In this document: positions 1 through 8,978 of the stretch, piece after piece
Layout: every line of letters begins with the position of its first letter
Numbering within the stretch: the stretch's first letter is position 1
From: Carideicomes alvinocaridis
GTDB lineage: Bacteria > Pseudomonadota > Alphaproteobacteria > Rhodobacterales > Rhodobacteraceae
DNA length: 64,000 bases
Reading direction: 5' to 3'
NCBI GenBank assembly: GCA_005473895.2
Contig: SRJI02000017.1
Location: 1-64,000 of the forward strand
Program-made: the position numbers and the translations under genes
Notes under the pieces: model-generated
The model's database searches: none
What the model was told of the DNA's origin: nothing
What the model saw: only the letters and a program-made list of their open reading frames with translations

Positions 1-135
1 GCCCGCCGCCGGCCGGCGCCCCCGGATCGGCCGGGGCGCGCGCATTTCCGCCGCCCGCGCCGCCCCGGGGTTTTCCCTGCGGCAGCATGGCGTTACCCGG
101 CGCTCTCTGCTCATCCGATTCCAGGAAAGACGACC

Positions 136-450
136 ATGCTCGAACGCTCGCGCATCCCCGTGCCGCGCCCCGACGACCTCGATACCAGCCCGCGCGCGAA
201 ACCCGCCCAGGGCAGCGCCGAGGCGGAGGCCACGCGCCACGCGACATTCGACCGGCAGGAGCCGATCCTGCTGGGCACTTTCGGCCTGGAAAGCGATCGC
301 CGCGCCCTGCTGCGCCTGCCGGATGGCGGCACCGCCAAGGTCAAGCCCGGCGACCGGGTGGGCCGCGCGATCGTCATGGCGATCGACGACGGCAGCCTGG
401 TGCTGAACCGCGCCGGCACCGCCCGCAGGCTCGCCATCCCCGAGGGCTGA
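136..450 (+). CDS. Small protein with PilP/GspC-like C-terminal domain (unnamed)
   Basis: I cannot name this 104-residue protein with certainty. The N-terminal 40 residues are proline- and charge-rich and look disordered. Residues about 44-102, starting LLGTFGLESDRRALLRLP, read like the small beta domain of PilP and GspC family proteins: an alternating strand, then V-K-P-G-D-x-V and a closing R-L-A-I-P strand. No signal peptide or membrane segment is visible, which is unlike true PilP or GspC. The ATG has AGGAAAG about 8 bases upstream. The gene precedes an SDR gene by 53 bases on the same strand and may share its transcript. Its real role is unknown. Confidence 0.6.
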   Translation: MLERSRIPVPRPDDLDTSPRAKPAQGSAEAEATRHATFDRQEPILLGTFGLESDRRALLRLPDGGTAKVKPGDRVGRAIVMAIDDGSLVLNRAGTARRLAIPEG

Positions 451-503
451 GCGCCGCGTGCCGGGGCTTGACCCGGCGCCGCCGCTGCCGCAGGTAGTCG
501 CCC

Positions 504-1145
504 ATGACACAGAAGATCGCCCTCGTCACCGGCGCCTCCCGCGGTCTCGGCGCGGCCCTCGCGCTCGAGCTCTCCGCCAGCCACCACGTGGTCGCCGTGG
601 CGCGCACCACCGGCGCGCTGGAAGAGCTCGACGACCGCATCCAGGCGGGTGGCGGCCAGGCAACGCTGGCCCCGATGGACGTCACCAACCCCGACGCGAT
701 GCGCCAGCTCTGCCGCTCGATCTTCGACCGCTGGGGCCGGGTGGATCTCTGGGCCCATTGCGCGGTGCATGCCGCCCCGCTGGCCCCCGCCTCGATGATC
801 GACGTGCGCGACTGGGACCGCTCGGTCGCGGTCAACGTCACCGCCACCGGCCAGCTCATCCCCTTCATCGCCCCGCTCCTGGGCGAAGAGGGCCGCGCGC
901 TGTTCTTCGACGACCCGCGCGCCGGCGAGAAGTTCTTCGGCAGCTACGGCGCCACCAAGGCCGCGCAGATCGCCCTGGCGAAAAGCTGGGCGGCCGAGAC
1001 CGTGCGCACCGGGCCGCAGGTCCATGTGCTGGACCCGGCGCCGATGGCCACCGCCACCCGCGCCCGCTTCTTCCCCGGCGAGGACCGCGCGGCGCTGGCC
1101 GCCCCCGCCGACGAGGCGAAACGCCTGCTCGCCGCCCTCGCCTGA
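504..1145 (+). CDS. Short-chain dehydrogenase/reductase family protein, atypical active site
   Basis: A 213-residue Rossmann protein of the SDR superfamily. The cofactor loop TGASRGLG (residues 9-16), an N-V-T segment (111-113) and the catalytic pair Y148-x3-K152 in YGATK are present. Two expected features are missing. The NNAG motif after strand 4 reads AHCAVHA (84-90), and the stretch 12-14 residues before Tyr148, where the catalytic serine normally lies, has Phe-Asp-Asp. The protein is also shorter than the usual 245-260 residues, with a reduced C-terminal substrate loop. It may be a divergent reductase or a non-catalytic NAD(P)-binding protein; the substrate cannot be inferred. Confidence 0.75.
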   Translation: MTQKIALVTGASRGLGAALALELSASHHVVAVARTTGALEELDDRIQAGGGQATLAPMDVTNPDAMRQLCRSIFDRWGRVDLWAHCAVHAAPLAPASMIDVRDWDRSVAVNVTATGQLIPFIAPLLGEEGRALFFDDPRAGEKFFGSYGATKAAQIALAKSWAAETVRTGPQVHVLDPAPMATATRARFFPGEDRAALAAPADEAKRLLAALA

Positions 1146-1498
1146 CCCCGCCGCCTTCCCCGCGAGTCGGGACCGGGTCAAGGAGGGCCGCAGGCCACCG
1201 CCGCAGGCGGCGCGCAGCGTCCTTGAGGCGGGCGCGACTCGCCACACCCTCGAGATGGCCTGCTGAGGGCAGACCTGCCCCTCAGCGGCCTCCCCAGCAG
1301 AGATCCCGGCCCTCTCAGCCGCCGCCCTGCCCGGGACGGCGCGTCGCCTCACCGATCTGGACAACAAGAGCGCGCGGAAGCGCACATTTTGGTCACGGGC
1401 GCGCGCTGCGGCCCGCCGCCCGGCTTGCTCCCTACCGGCGGCTTCCGTAAGACGGGGGCGACGGGGCCGGCCCTTGGCCCCCGGGGGACCGAGACCAG
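1146..1498. other. Gene-free interval with two strong hairpins
   Basis: This 353-base stretch between the SDR gene and surE has no convincing coding frame. It holds a long inverted repeat (1162-1242) and a second hairpin at 1262-1286 (GCTGAGGG paired with CCCTCAGC, no T-tract). No promoter could be assigned, although surE must start within or downstream of it. Confidence 0.6.
1162..1242. repeat. Large imperfect inverted repeat (two 23-nt arms)
   Basis: The arms 1162-1184 and 1220-1242 are reverse complements at 19 of 23 positions. GCGAGTC opens the left arm and GACTCGC closes the right; TCAAGGA faces TCCTTGA at the inner ends. The 35-base GC-rich loop can fold further. No T-tract follows, so it is not a standard terminator. 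It could be an extragenic palindromic element or an RNA structure. Confidence 0.65.
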
Positions 1499-2281
1499 AT
1501 GCGCATCCTGATCACCAATGACGACGGCATCAACGCGCCGGGGCTGAAGATCCTGGAGGCAATCGCCGCAGACCTTGCCGGGCCCGAAGGCGAGGTCTGG
1601 ACCGTCGCGCCTGCCTTCGAGCAATCGGGCGTGGCGCACAAGATCTCCTACACCCACCCGATGATGATCGCCGAGATGGGGCCCCGCCGTTTCGCCGCCG
1701 AGGGCAGCCCGGCCGATTGCGTCATGGCCGGACTGCACGACGTGCTGCACGACGAGGCGCCGGATCTCATCCTGTCGGGCGTGAACCGGGGCAACAACTC
1801 GGCCGAGAACGCGCTTTATTCCGGCACGCTGGGCGGCGCCATGGAGGGCGCGTTGCAGGGCATTCCCGCCGTCGCGCTGTCGCAATACTTGGGCCCCGAC
1901 AATGCCGCGCTCGACAACCCGTTCGAGGCGGCGGCCCAGCACGGGCCCGATGTGCTGCGCCGCATCCTTGCCGTCACGAACCCCGAGGACGCGCCCTACC
2001 GGCTGTTCTGGAACGTGAACTTCCCGCCGGTGCCGGCCGCCGCGGTCAAGGGGCTGCGGGTCGGGCCGCAGGGATTCCGGGCCGGCACCCGCTTTTCCAC
2101 CGAGGCGCATCTGTCGCCCTCGGGCCGCCGCTTCCTGTGGATCCGGGGCACCGACCAGCGCGCCGGCGCGCAGCCCGGCTCGGATGCCGATCTCAACCTC
2201 GGGGGCTATGTCTCGGCCACGCCCATGCGCGCGGATCTGACCGCCCACGACGTGCTGGCGGAGATGGCGGAGCGCCTGTAA
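1499..2281 (+). CDS. surE: 5'/3'-nucleotidase SurE
   Basis: SurE is a metal-dependent survival nucleotidase that dephosphorylates 5'- and 3'-nucleoside monophosphates in the cytoplasm. The protein has 260 residues, the normal length. The N-terminal metal motif [11 protein letters not shown] (residues 4-14) carries the Asp pair, and the [18 protein letters not shown] block is the second family signature (metal-binding Asn plus substrate loop). The TAA stop shares its last A with the ATG of pcm, so the two are translationally coupled. The surE-pcm-nlpD order matches the stress-survival cluster known from many proteobacteria. Confidence 0.96.
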   Translation: MRILITNDDGINAPGLKILEAIAADLAGPEGEVWTVAPAFEQSGVAHKISYTHPMMIAEMGPRRFAAEGSPADCVMAGLHDVLHDEAPDLILSGVNRGNNSAENALYSGTLGGAMEGALQGIPAVALSQYLGPDNAALDNPFEAAAQHGPDVLRRILAVTNPEDAPYRLFWNVNFPPVPAAAVKGLRVGPQGFRAGTRFSTEAHLSPSGRRFLWIRGTDQRAGAQPGSDADLNLGGYVSATPMRADLTAHDVLAEMAERL

Positions 2282-2922
2282 TGGACCCGGCGGAGCGCAA
2301 GATGCAGTTCCTCTTCGCCCTGCGCTCGCGCGGGGTGACCGACAACGCGGTGCTCGAGGCGATGGAGAAGATCGACCGCGGCCCCTTCGTGCGCGGCCAT
2401 TTCGCCAGCCGCGCCTACGAGGACATGCCGCTGCCCATCGCCTGCGGGCAGACGATCTCGCAGCCGTCGGTGGTGGGGCTGATGACCCAGGCGCTCAAGG
2501 TGTCGAACCGGGACAAGGTGCTGGAGGTGGGCACCGGCTCGGGCTACCAGGCGGCCGTGCTCAGCCAGCTGGCGCGCCGGGTCTACACGGTGGACCGCCA
2601 CCGCCGGCTGGTGCGCGAGGCCAAGGAGGTCTTTGCCGCCATGGATCTGGGCAACATCACCGCCTTCACCGCCGATGGCAGCCGCGGCCTGCCCGACCAG
2701 GCGCCCTTCGACCGCATCCTGGTGACGGCCGCGGCGGAGGACCCGCCCGGCCCGCTCTTGGCCCAGCTCAAAACCGGCGGTATCATGGTCCTGCCCGTGG
2801 GCCAGTCCGACACGGTGCAGCGCCTCATCCGGGTGACCCGCACCGAAGAGGGCTTCGACTATGACGAGCTGCGCCCGGTGCGCTTCGTGCCCCTGCTGGA
2901 GGGGCTGGGAAAGGATACGTGA
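2281..2922 (+). CDS. pcm: Protein-L-isoaspartate O-methyltransferase
   Basis: Pcm uses S-adenosylmethionine to methylate isoaspartyl residues that form in ageing proteins, so that they can be repaired. The 213-residue frame starts at an ATG overlapping the surE stop by one base. It shows the substrate-site segment [13 protein letters not shown] (about residues 57-69), the SAM-binding loop [13 protein letters not shown] (about 82-94) and the post-motif FDRILVTAA. Length and motif order match the family. A longer out-of-family extension of this frame lies inside surE and was not used. It is co-transcribed with surE and probably with the nlpD-like gene downstream. Confidence 0.96.
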   Translation: MDPAERKMQFLFALRSRGVTDNAVLEAMEKIDRGPFVRGHFASRAYEDMPLPIACGQTISQPSVVGLMTQALKVSNRDKVLEVGTGSGYQAAVLSQLARRVYTVDRHRRLVREAKEVFAAMDLGNITAFTADGSRGLPDQAPFDRILVTAAAEDPPGPLLAQLKTGGIMVLPVGQSDTVQRLIRVTRTEEGFDYDELRPVRFVPLLEGLGKDT

Positions 2923-3054
2923 GCATGACCCTGCCCCGCCTCCTTCCGGCCGCCGGACATCGCGACGCGGGCGCGCGCCCCGGACAGACCGGGCGTGCAG
3001 AACGAGTGACACAGACAAGGCCCCGGCCACAGGGGCGTGCGTGAGGATATCGAG

Positions 3055-4263
3055 ATGACCCGTCCAGACCCCGTCACCGGCCGCCCCGCGGCCCGCCTTC
3101 TGCAACTGCTGCTGGGCGCGACGGCGCTGACGGCGCTGGCCGCCTGCCAGGACATCGATTACGACATGCGCGGCCGGATGGGCGGCCCGGTCGACACCTC
3201 GGCGGCAGCACAGCAGGCCAGCGGGCCGCGGCCGCAGCCCGATGCTCGCGGCATCATCTCCTACCCCAATTACCAGGTCGCGGTGGCGCGGCGCGGCGAC
3301 ACCCTGGCCGGCCTGGCGCAGCGCATCGGCGCAAATCCGCAGGAGCTGGCCCGCTACAACGGCATCCAGACCGGCGACGTGCTGCGCGAGGGCGAGGTGA
3401 TCGCTCTGCCCGGCCGGGTGGCCGAACCCACGGGCGGGCCGATCCAGCCGCCGGGCTCGGACATCACCACGATCGCCAGCGCCGCCATCGACCGCGCGGA
3501 CGAGCCGTCGATCCAGACCTCGACCCTGCCCTCGGCGCCGCAATCGGGCAATCGCCAGGCCAGCGCCCAGACCGGGGTGGAGCCGGTGCGCCACCGCGTC
3601 GAGCGGGGCGAGACCGCCTATACCATCGCCCGGCTCTACAACGTGTCGGTCCGCTCGCTGGCCGAGTGGAACGGGCTGAACAGCGACTTCTCCGTGCGCG
3701 AGGGGCAGTACCTGCTGATCCCGGTGCCCGACCAGGCGGCGCCCGAGCCGCAGCAGCGCGAGGTCGCGGTGACCCAGCCCGGCCAGGCCAGCCCCACGCC
3801 GCCGCCGCCCTCGGCCGCGAAGCCCCTGCCGCAGGAGACGCCCCCGGCGGCGAGCGAGCCCATCCCCGAGCCCGAATCCCCCGATCTGGCGAAGACCCAG
3901 ACGGAAGCGCCGTCGGGCGCGATGGCGATGCCGGTGCAGGGCAAGATCATCCGCGAATATTCCAAGGGCCGCACCGACGGGATCGACATTTCCGCCAGCG
4001 CCGGCAGCGCGGTCTCGGCCGCGGCCAGCGGCAAGGTGGGGGCCATCACCTCCGATTCTTCGGGCAAGAACATCGTCGTGGTGAAACATCCCGACGGGCT
4101 GCTGACGGTCTATGCCAACGTGGCCAACATCGCCGTGTCCAAGAACGACAGCGTCAGCCGCGGCCAGAAGCTGGCCGAGGTGGCGTCGGGCGATCCGGCC
4201 TATGTGCGGTTCGGGGTCTACAAGGGCTCGGACAGCGTCGACCCGGCGCAGTACCTGAACTGA
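3055..4263 (+). CDS. nlpD: NlpD-like lipoprotein with two LysM domains and a degenerate LytM (M23) domain
   Basis: A 402-residue outer-membrane lipoprotein predicted to activate periplasmic murein amidases. A signal sequence ends in lipobox LAAC with Cys31 as the lipidation site. LysM domains lie at about 73-119 (RRGDTLAGLAQRIG) and 179-224 (ERGETAYTIARLYN), followed by a Pro/Glu-rich linker and a LytM domain from about 292 to the end. That domain lacks the zinc ligands: the usual H-x3-D segment reads GRTDGIDIS and the H-x-H strand reads YVRFGVYK. This matches the NlpD/EnvC activator class rather than an active peptidase. The start is the ATG preceded by GAGG 9 bases upstream; an in-frame GTG at 3037 is less likely. 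Confidence 0.9.
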   Translation: MTRPDPVTGRPAARLLQLLLGATALTALAACQDIDYDMRGRMGGPVDTSAAAQQASGPRPQPDARGIISYPNYQVAVARRGDTLAGLAQRIGANPQELARYNGIQTGDVLREGEVIALPGRVAEPTGGPIQPPGSDITTIASAAIDRADEPSIQTSTLPSAPQSGNRQASAQTGVEPVRHRVERGETAYTIARLYNVSVRSLAEWNGLNSDFSVREGQYLLIPVPDQAAPEPQQREVAVTQPGQASPTPPPPSAAKPLPQETPPAASEPIPEPESPDLAKTQTEAPSGAMAMPVQGKIIREYSKGRTDGIDISASAGSAVSAAASGKVGAITSDSSGKNIVVVKHPDGLLTVYANVANIAVSKNDSVSRGQKLAEVASGDPAYVRFGVYKGSDSVDPAQYLN

Positions 4264-4615
4264 TCGCGGGCGGGGCGCGGCCCTGCCCGACCCTTTCTTC
4301 CGCTTCGACCAATCGCGTGGCGGCCCCGGTGTGAGCCGGCGGCCGGCGCGCCTCTTTGCGTCTGCCCGCCCGCAGCGGCGGGGCGAGTCGCGGCTCCGCG
4401 CCCTTCCCCCCTCCCCCTTTGCCCGCGCGTCGCTGGATCCGCTGCCCTGCATTTCAACAGGGTATCGCGTCAATTTGATCGAAATTCACCAAACTTCTTG
4501 ACGCGGCGTGAAGGCTCTCCGCAACATAGAAGTGTATCGCGCCCGGCGCGGCGGATCGCAAAACCGTTACATGAACCCGGCAAACCGGGTCACGACGACA
4601 ACACGGGAGGTCGTA
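4264..4615. other. Gene-free control region upstream of the ABC transporter operon
   Basis: No credible gene lies in these 352 bases. From about 4440 the composition becomes less GC-rich and holds an A/T palindrome at 4472-4486 and a TTGACG hexamer at 4498-4503 that could be a -35 element, though no good -10 follows at the right distance. A hairpin (ACCCGG, loop CAAA, CCGGGT) spans 4575-4590, and the ribosome site GGGAGG is at 4605-4610. Confidence 0.55.
4472..4486. promoter_or_regulatory. Palindrome AATTT-N5-AAATT, candidate operator of the transporter operon
   Basis: A perfect 5-bp inverted repeat around GATCG stands out in an otherwise GC-rich region, 130 bases before the binding-protein gene. 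The form is typical of a dimeric repressor site. No regulator gene lies next to it, so the binding protein is unknown. Confidence 0.35.
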
Positions 4616-6673
4616 ATGACACCAAGAACGAGGACGCTGCTGCTGGCGTCGGCGGCGCAATTCCTGATTGCCGGGGGCGCCTTTGCCGCCTGTCCCGGCA
4701 TCACCCAGGGGGACATGCAGGGCATCCAGCCCGGCGAGTTTCCCCAGCAATACAACCTGTCGGAGTTCGAGGAGGCCGCGGGCTGCGAGATGGAATTCTC
4801 GGACAACCCCGAGATTTCCGAGCTGAACGGCGAGATCCGCGGCAATCCCGGCGAGCTGCCCCCGGTGGCCGAGCGCCTGCCGTCCGAACCCCTGGTTGTC
4901 GTGCCCTACGAGTCCGTCGGGCAATATGGCGGCACGCTGCACGCCCTGTCGAACGCGACCGAGGCCGGCACCTCCGACTTCCTGTCGGTGCGCCACGTCA
5001 ACCTCGTGCGCTATTCCGACGACCTGCAGACCATCGTGCCCAACGTGGCCAAGTCCTGGTCCTGGAACGACGATTTCACCGAGCTCACCTTCAAGCTGCG
5101 CGAAGGCCACAAGTGGTCCGACGGGGAGCCCTTCACCTCGGCCGACGTGAAGTTCTGGTATGACAACCTCGCGCTCGATTCCAAGGTGATCGAGCAGCCG
5201 AAGGATTACGTCCTGGTGGCCGGCGAGCGCATGACCGTCGAGACGCCGGACGACACCACGGTGGTGTTCAAGCTGCCCTCGCCCAAGCCGGGCCTGCTGG
5301 CGCATTTCGCCACGCACTTTGCCCAAGGCTTCCAGCCCAAGCACTTCCTCGGCCAGTACCATCCCGACATCAACCCGGATGCGGACGAGCTGGCGCAGGA
5401 ATGCGGCTTCGAGTCCGGGCTGGCAGTTATCCAGGCCTATTACGGCAACTCGGATTGGACCGACACGCCCACGCCGATGCTGAACAGCCCCGACAAGGTC
5501 AGCTGCCTCGACAAGGACACCTACCCGACGCTCGAGTCGCATATCTATGTCAGCGACACGACCGAGGGGCGGAAACTGGTCGCCAACCCCTATTTCTTCA
5601 TGGTGGACCCGACCGGGCAGCAGCTGCCCTACATCTCGCGGCAGGATGAGCTTTACGCCAACGACAACGAGGTGCGGGTCCTGAAGCTGGTCAACGGCGA
5701 GGCCGACTACAAGTCGCAATCGCTGACCCTGGGCTCGGCCCCGATCCTGCTGCAGAACCAGGAAAAGGGCGACTACTCGATCCAGCTGAAGCCCACGATC
5801 GCCATGCCCACCTTCTCGTTCAACATGACGAGCGAGGACATGGACAAGCGCGAGGTCTTCGGCAACGTGAAGTTCCGCGAGGCCATGTCGGTGGCAATCG
5901 ACCGCGACGAGCTGAACGAGGTGTCGTTCTTCGGCCAGGGCGAGCCCAAGCAGTACATCGGCTTTTCGCCCACGCCCGATTTCGTGGACCCGGAGCTGAC
6001 CAAGCATTTCGCGCAATACGATCCGGAAATGGCCAAGTCCCTGCTGGACGAGATCGGCATGACCGATCAGGACGGCGACGGCTGGCGTGACCTGCCCAAC
6101 GGCGACCCGCTGGTGCTGAACATGCAGTTCGCCACCCAGGGGATCGGCGGCGAGGTCGTGGAGCTGGTCGCGCAATACTGGTCCGACGTGGGCATCAACA
6201 CCACCGTCAAGGAGGTGACCCCGGACGAGTACCGCTCGGCCCAGTCCTCCAACCAGCTTGACGTGGGCATGTGGGAGAAGGGCCAGCCCACCGCCATCGT
6301 GATGGGCAACAAGGAGCTCTTCGTTCCGCCCTTCGAGAACTACTTCGGCCACCGGACCGGCATGCTCTGGGCCGAGTGGGTCGATACCGAGGGCGCGAGC
6401 GGCGTGGAGCCGCCCGAATGGGTCAAGACGATGATGGACGACATCGACGCCTTCCAGGGGGCTGATCCGGGCTCGGACGAGCAATCCGAGTACGGGGCGA
6501 AACTGGCCAAGTCGATGGCCGAGAACATGCCCTTCATCGGGACGGTACAGGCGCCGAACGTGATCTATCACCGCAACGCGCTGAAGAACTTTGCCGAGTT
6601 CAAGACCCAGTCCTACGAATACTACCGGACGTTCCCCTACCTGCCCGCCCAGTGGTACCTGGACGAGGAATGA
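4616..6673 (+). CDS. ABC transporter family-5 periplasmic substrate-binding protein
   Basis: A large 685-residue extracytoplasmic binding protein of the SBP_bac_5 family. A Sec signal peptide (basic start, hydrophobic core, cleavage near GGAFA-ACPG) leads into a mature protein with the family signature KWSDGEPFTSADVKFW. It exceeds the usual 520-550 residues of dipeptide-binding proteins and is close to the long family-5 members that bind oligosaccharides, such as rhizobial AgpA (alpha-galactosides). The start with GGGAGG five bases upstream and a directly following signal peptide was preferred over the upstream in-frame ATG at 4508. It heads an operon with two permeases, two ATPases and a PMH-like hydrolase; nearby GH13 and glucokinase genes favour a glucose-containing substrate, by inference. 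Confidence 0.9.
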   Translation: MTPRTRTLLLASAAQFLIAGGAFAACPGITQGDMQGIQPGEFPQQYNLSEFEEAAGCEMEFSDNPEISELNGEIRGNPGELPPVAERLPSEPLVVVPYESVGQYGGTLHALSNATEAGTSDFLSVRHVNLVRYSDDLQTIVPNVAKSWSWNDDFTELTFKLREGHKWSDGEPFTSADVKFWYDNLALDSKVIEQPKDYVLVAGERMTVETPDDTTVVFKLPSPKPGLLAHFATHFAQGFQPKHFLGQYHPDINPDADELAQECGFESGLAVIQAYYGNSDWTDTPTPMLNSPDKVSCLDKDTYPTLESHIYVSDTTEGRKLVANPYFFMVDPTGQQLPYISRQDELYANDNEVRVLKLVNGEADYKSQSLTLGSAPILLQNQEKGDYSIQLKPTIAMPTFSFNMTSEDMDKREVFGNVKFREAMSVAIDRDELNEVSFFGQGEPKQYIGFSPTPDFVDPELTKHFAQYDPEMAKSLLDEIGMTDQDGDGWRDLPNGDPLVLNMQFATQGIGGEVVELVAQYWSDVGINTTVKEVTPDEYRSAQSSNQLDVGMWEKGQPTAIVMGNKELFVPPFENYFGHRTGMLWAEWVDTEGASGVEPPEWVKTMMDDIDAFQGADPGSDEQSEYGAKLAKSMAENMPFIGTVQAPNVIYHRNALKNFAEFKTQSYEYYRTFPYLPAQWYLDEE

Positions 6674-6778
6674 TCCGGCCCATCGGCTGAAACAGGGGCG
6701 GCGCGGGCCATGCGTCCGGGCCGCCCTCCAAGACCCCGGCGGAGGGGATGCCGCCGGACCTGACGGGAAGGATCCACC

Positions 6779-7789
6779 ATGTTTCAGTTCCTGCAATTCG
6801 CGCTGGTCCGCGCGTCGATGGCGATCTTCACCCTGCTCACGGTGTCGCTGATCGTCTTCACCCTGATGGAACTGGTGCCCGGCACCTGCGCCGAACGCTA
6901 CCTCGCCTTCAAGAACACCCAAGGCTCCGGCATCTCGATCGAGGATATCGAGGCCGAGGAGCGTCGTCTGGGGCTCGACCGTCCCTTCCTCGTGCGCTGG
7001 ACCTCCTGGGTCGGCAACGTCTTCCTGCGCGGCGAATTCGGCGACAGCTGCATCCTGCGGGTGAACATCAACCAGCTTCTGGGGGACAAGTTCGCCATCT
7101 CCGCCGCCATATGTTTCGCCTCGCTCATACTGGCCTATCTCATCGCGATACCCGTGGGGATCATCGCCGCCTCGTCAAAGAGCGAGTGGCTGAACGGGTC
7201 GCTGCGCTTCGTGTCGTACCTGGGTCTCGCCATGCCGAACTTCCTGCTGGCGCTGATGATCATGCTGATCTTCACGGTGCTCTACGGGGATTCCATGACC
7301 GGGCTCTTTTCCAACGCCTACCGCGATGCGCCGTGGTCGTGGGACAAGGTGGTGGATTTCCTGAGCCGCGCCTGGCTGCCGGTCTTCATCCTGGGCTGGT
7401 CGGCCACGGCCTTTGCGCTGCAGACGGTGCGGGCGCTGATGCTGGACGAGAACGGCAAGCTCTACGTCACGGCGGCGCGGGCGCGCGGGCTTTACGGGCG
7501 GCGGCTGCTCTGGCGGTACCCGGCGCGCCATGCGCTCGGGCCGATCATCAACTCGCTGGGGTTCGATCTGAACCGCATCTTCAACGAGCTGCCCATCGTG
7601 GCGCTGATCCTGACCCTGACCGAGGCGGGCTCGCTCCTGCTGGAGGCGCTGGCGCGGTCGAACGACCAGCAGCTGGCGGGGGCCATCATCTTCCTGCTGA
7701 CCGCGACCATCGTGGCGCTGAACTTCGTCACCGACATCGCGCTGGCGCTGATCGACCCGCGCGTGCGCAAATCCGTGGTGGGGGGCTGA
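6779..7789 (+). CDS. ABC transporter permease, DppB type
   Basis: A 336-residue inner-membrane permease of the oligopeptide/nickel class, first of two permeases. An N-terminal membrane helix is followed by a periplasmic segment (about residues 35-95) and five further helices. The cytoplasmic EAA-type loop, AARARGLYGRRLLWRYPARH at about 235-254, is where the ATPases dock. The length and the paired DppC-type gene four bases downstream fit the family. It lies 105 bases after the binding-protein gene, the usual position. Confidence 0.93.
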   Translation: MFQFLQFALVRASMAIFTLLTVSLIVFTLMELVPGTCAERYLAFKNTQGSGISIEDIEAEERRLGLDRPFLVRWTSWVGNVFLRGEFGDSCILRVNINQLLGDKFAISAAICFASLILAYLIAIPVGIIAASSKSEWLNGSLRFVSYLGLAMPNFLLALMIMLIFTVLYGDSMTGLFSNAYRDAPWSWDKVVDFLSRAWLPVFILGWSATAFALQTVRALMLDENGKLYVTAARARGLYGRRLLWRYPARHALGPIINSLGFDLNRIFNELPIVALILTLTEAGSLLLEALARSNDQQLAGAIIFLLTATIVALNFVTDIALALIDPRVRKSVVGG

Positions 7790-7793
7790 CCGC

Positions 7794-8978
7794 ATGACCA
7801 TGGAACCCGAAGGCACCCACGGCACCACAGGGCCCCATGTCGAGGTGGTGGAGACCGAGGACGCGGTCGAGCGCCGCGCGCGCGAGGCCTATTTCACCGC
7901 CTCCCAGCGGCAGCTCATCTGGGCGCGGTTCAAGCGCAACCGCTCGGCCATGGTGGCGGCGACGGTGCTGGTGGTGCTGATCCTGATGGGGGTCTTCGCC
8001 CCCTTCCTTTCGCCCTACAACCCGACCGTGGCGGGCCGCGACAAGGACTATACCAATGGCGCGCCGCAGATCCCGATGTTCTGCGACCAGAACGGCTGTT
8101 CCGCGCGGCCCTTCATCCACGGCGTCACCCGCGAGCGGTCGATCGAGACCAATTTCCGCTGGGTGACCAAGGTGGATCCGGACAAGCGCGCTTACGTGGA
8201 GTTCTTCGTGGAGGGGTGGGAATACAACCTCGGCCCCTTCACCTTCGACACCCACCTCTTCGGCGTGGACGAGGGATATGTGCACCTGTTCGGCACGGAT
8301 GACGCGGGCAAGGACATCTTCTCGCGCACGCTGCACGCCATCTACACCTCGCTCGCGGTGGGGACGCTCGGGGTGCTGATCTCTTTCGTGCTGGCCTTGG
8401 TGATCGGGGGCGTCTCGGGCTATTTCGGCGGGGTGACGGACGGGGTGATCCAGATGGTGACGGATGCCATACGGACCATCCCCATCATCCCGCTCTTCAT
8501 GGCGGTGGCGGCCTTCATCCCCGACACGTGGTCGTCGGAGACGCGGTTCTTCTTCATCTCGATCATCATCGGCTTCATCAACTGGCCCACCCTCGCCCGC
8601 CGCGTCCGCACCCACCTGCTGGTCGAGCGCAACCAGGAATACGTGCTGGCCGCCCAGCTTCAGGGCGCAGGCGCGGGGCATATCATCCGCAAGCACCTGC
8701 TGCCGTCGTTTACCTCCTACATCATCGTGGACCTCGTGATCTCCTTTCCCTACATCGTGCTGTCGGAAACGGCGCTGTCCTTCATCGGGCTGGGCCTAAA
8801 GGACCCGGTCAATTCGCTGGGCGTCATGCTGCAGAACACCACCTCGGCCGACGTGCTGCTGAACTACCAGTGGTATTTCATCCCCGTGCTCTTCTTCATC
8901 GCGCTGGTGATGGCCTTCGTCTACGTGGGCGACGGGCTGCGCGACGCGGCCGATCCCTACGGAGGGTCGCGCAAATGA
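7794..8978 (+). CDS. ABC transporter permease, DppC type, with extended periplasmic loop
   Basis: The second permease, 394 residues, against about 290-300 for DppC. The extra length lies between the first and second membrane helices (about residues 77-170): a hydrophilic periplasmic insert with a C-DQNG-C cysteine pair and an aromatic-rich stretch. The rest is standard, with FGTDDAGKDIFSRTLH before the core helices and an EAA loop around AAQLQGAGAGHIIRKHLLPS. The insert probably contacts the unusually large binding protein. The TGA stop overlaps the ATG of the first ATPase gene (ATGA), indicating coupled translation. Confidence 0.92.
   Translation: MTMEPEGTHGTTGPHVEVVETEDAVERRAREAYFTASQRQLIWARFKRNRSAMVAATVLVVLILMGVFAPFLSPYNPTVAGRDKDYTNGAPQIPMFCDQNGCSARPFIHGVTRERSIETNFRWVTKVDPDKRAYVEFFVEGWEYNLGPFTFDTHLFGVDEGYVHLFGTDDAGKDIFSRTLHAIYTSLAVGTLGVLISFVLALVIGGVSGYFGGVTDGVIQMVTDAIRTIPIIPLFMAVAAFIPDTWSSETRFFFISIIIGFINWPTLARRVRTHLLVERNQEYVLAAQLQGAGAGHIIRKHLLPSFTSYIIVDLVISFPYIVLSETALSFIGLGLKDPVNSLGVMLQNTTSADVLLNYQWYFIPVLFFIALVMAFVYVGDGLRDAADPYGGSRK

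Noticed and set aside
1262-1286. Terminator for the SDR gene
   Set aside because: The hairpin is strong but no T-tract follows on either strand.
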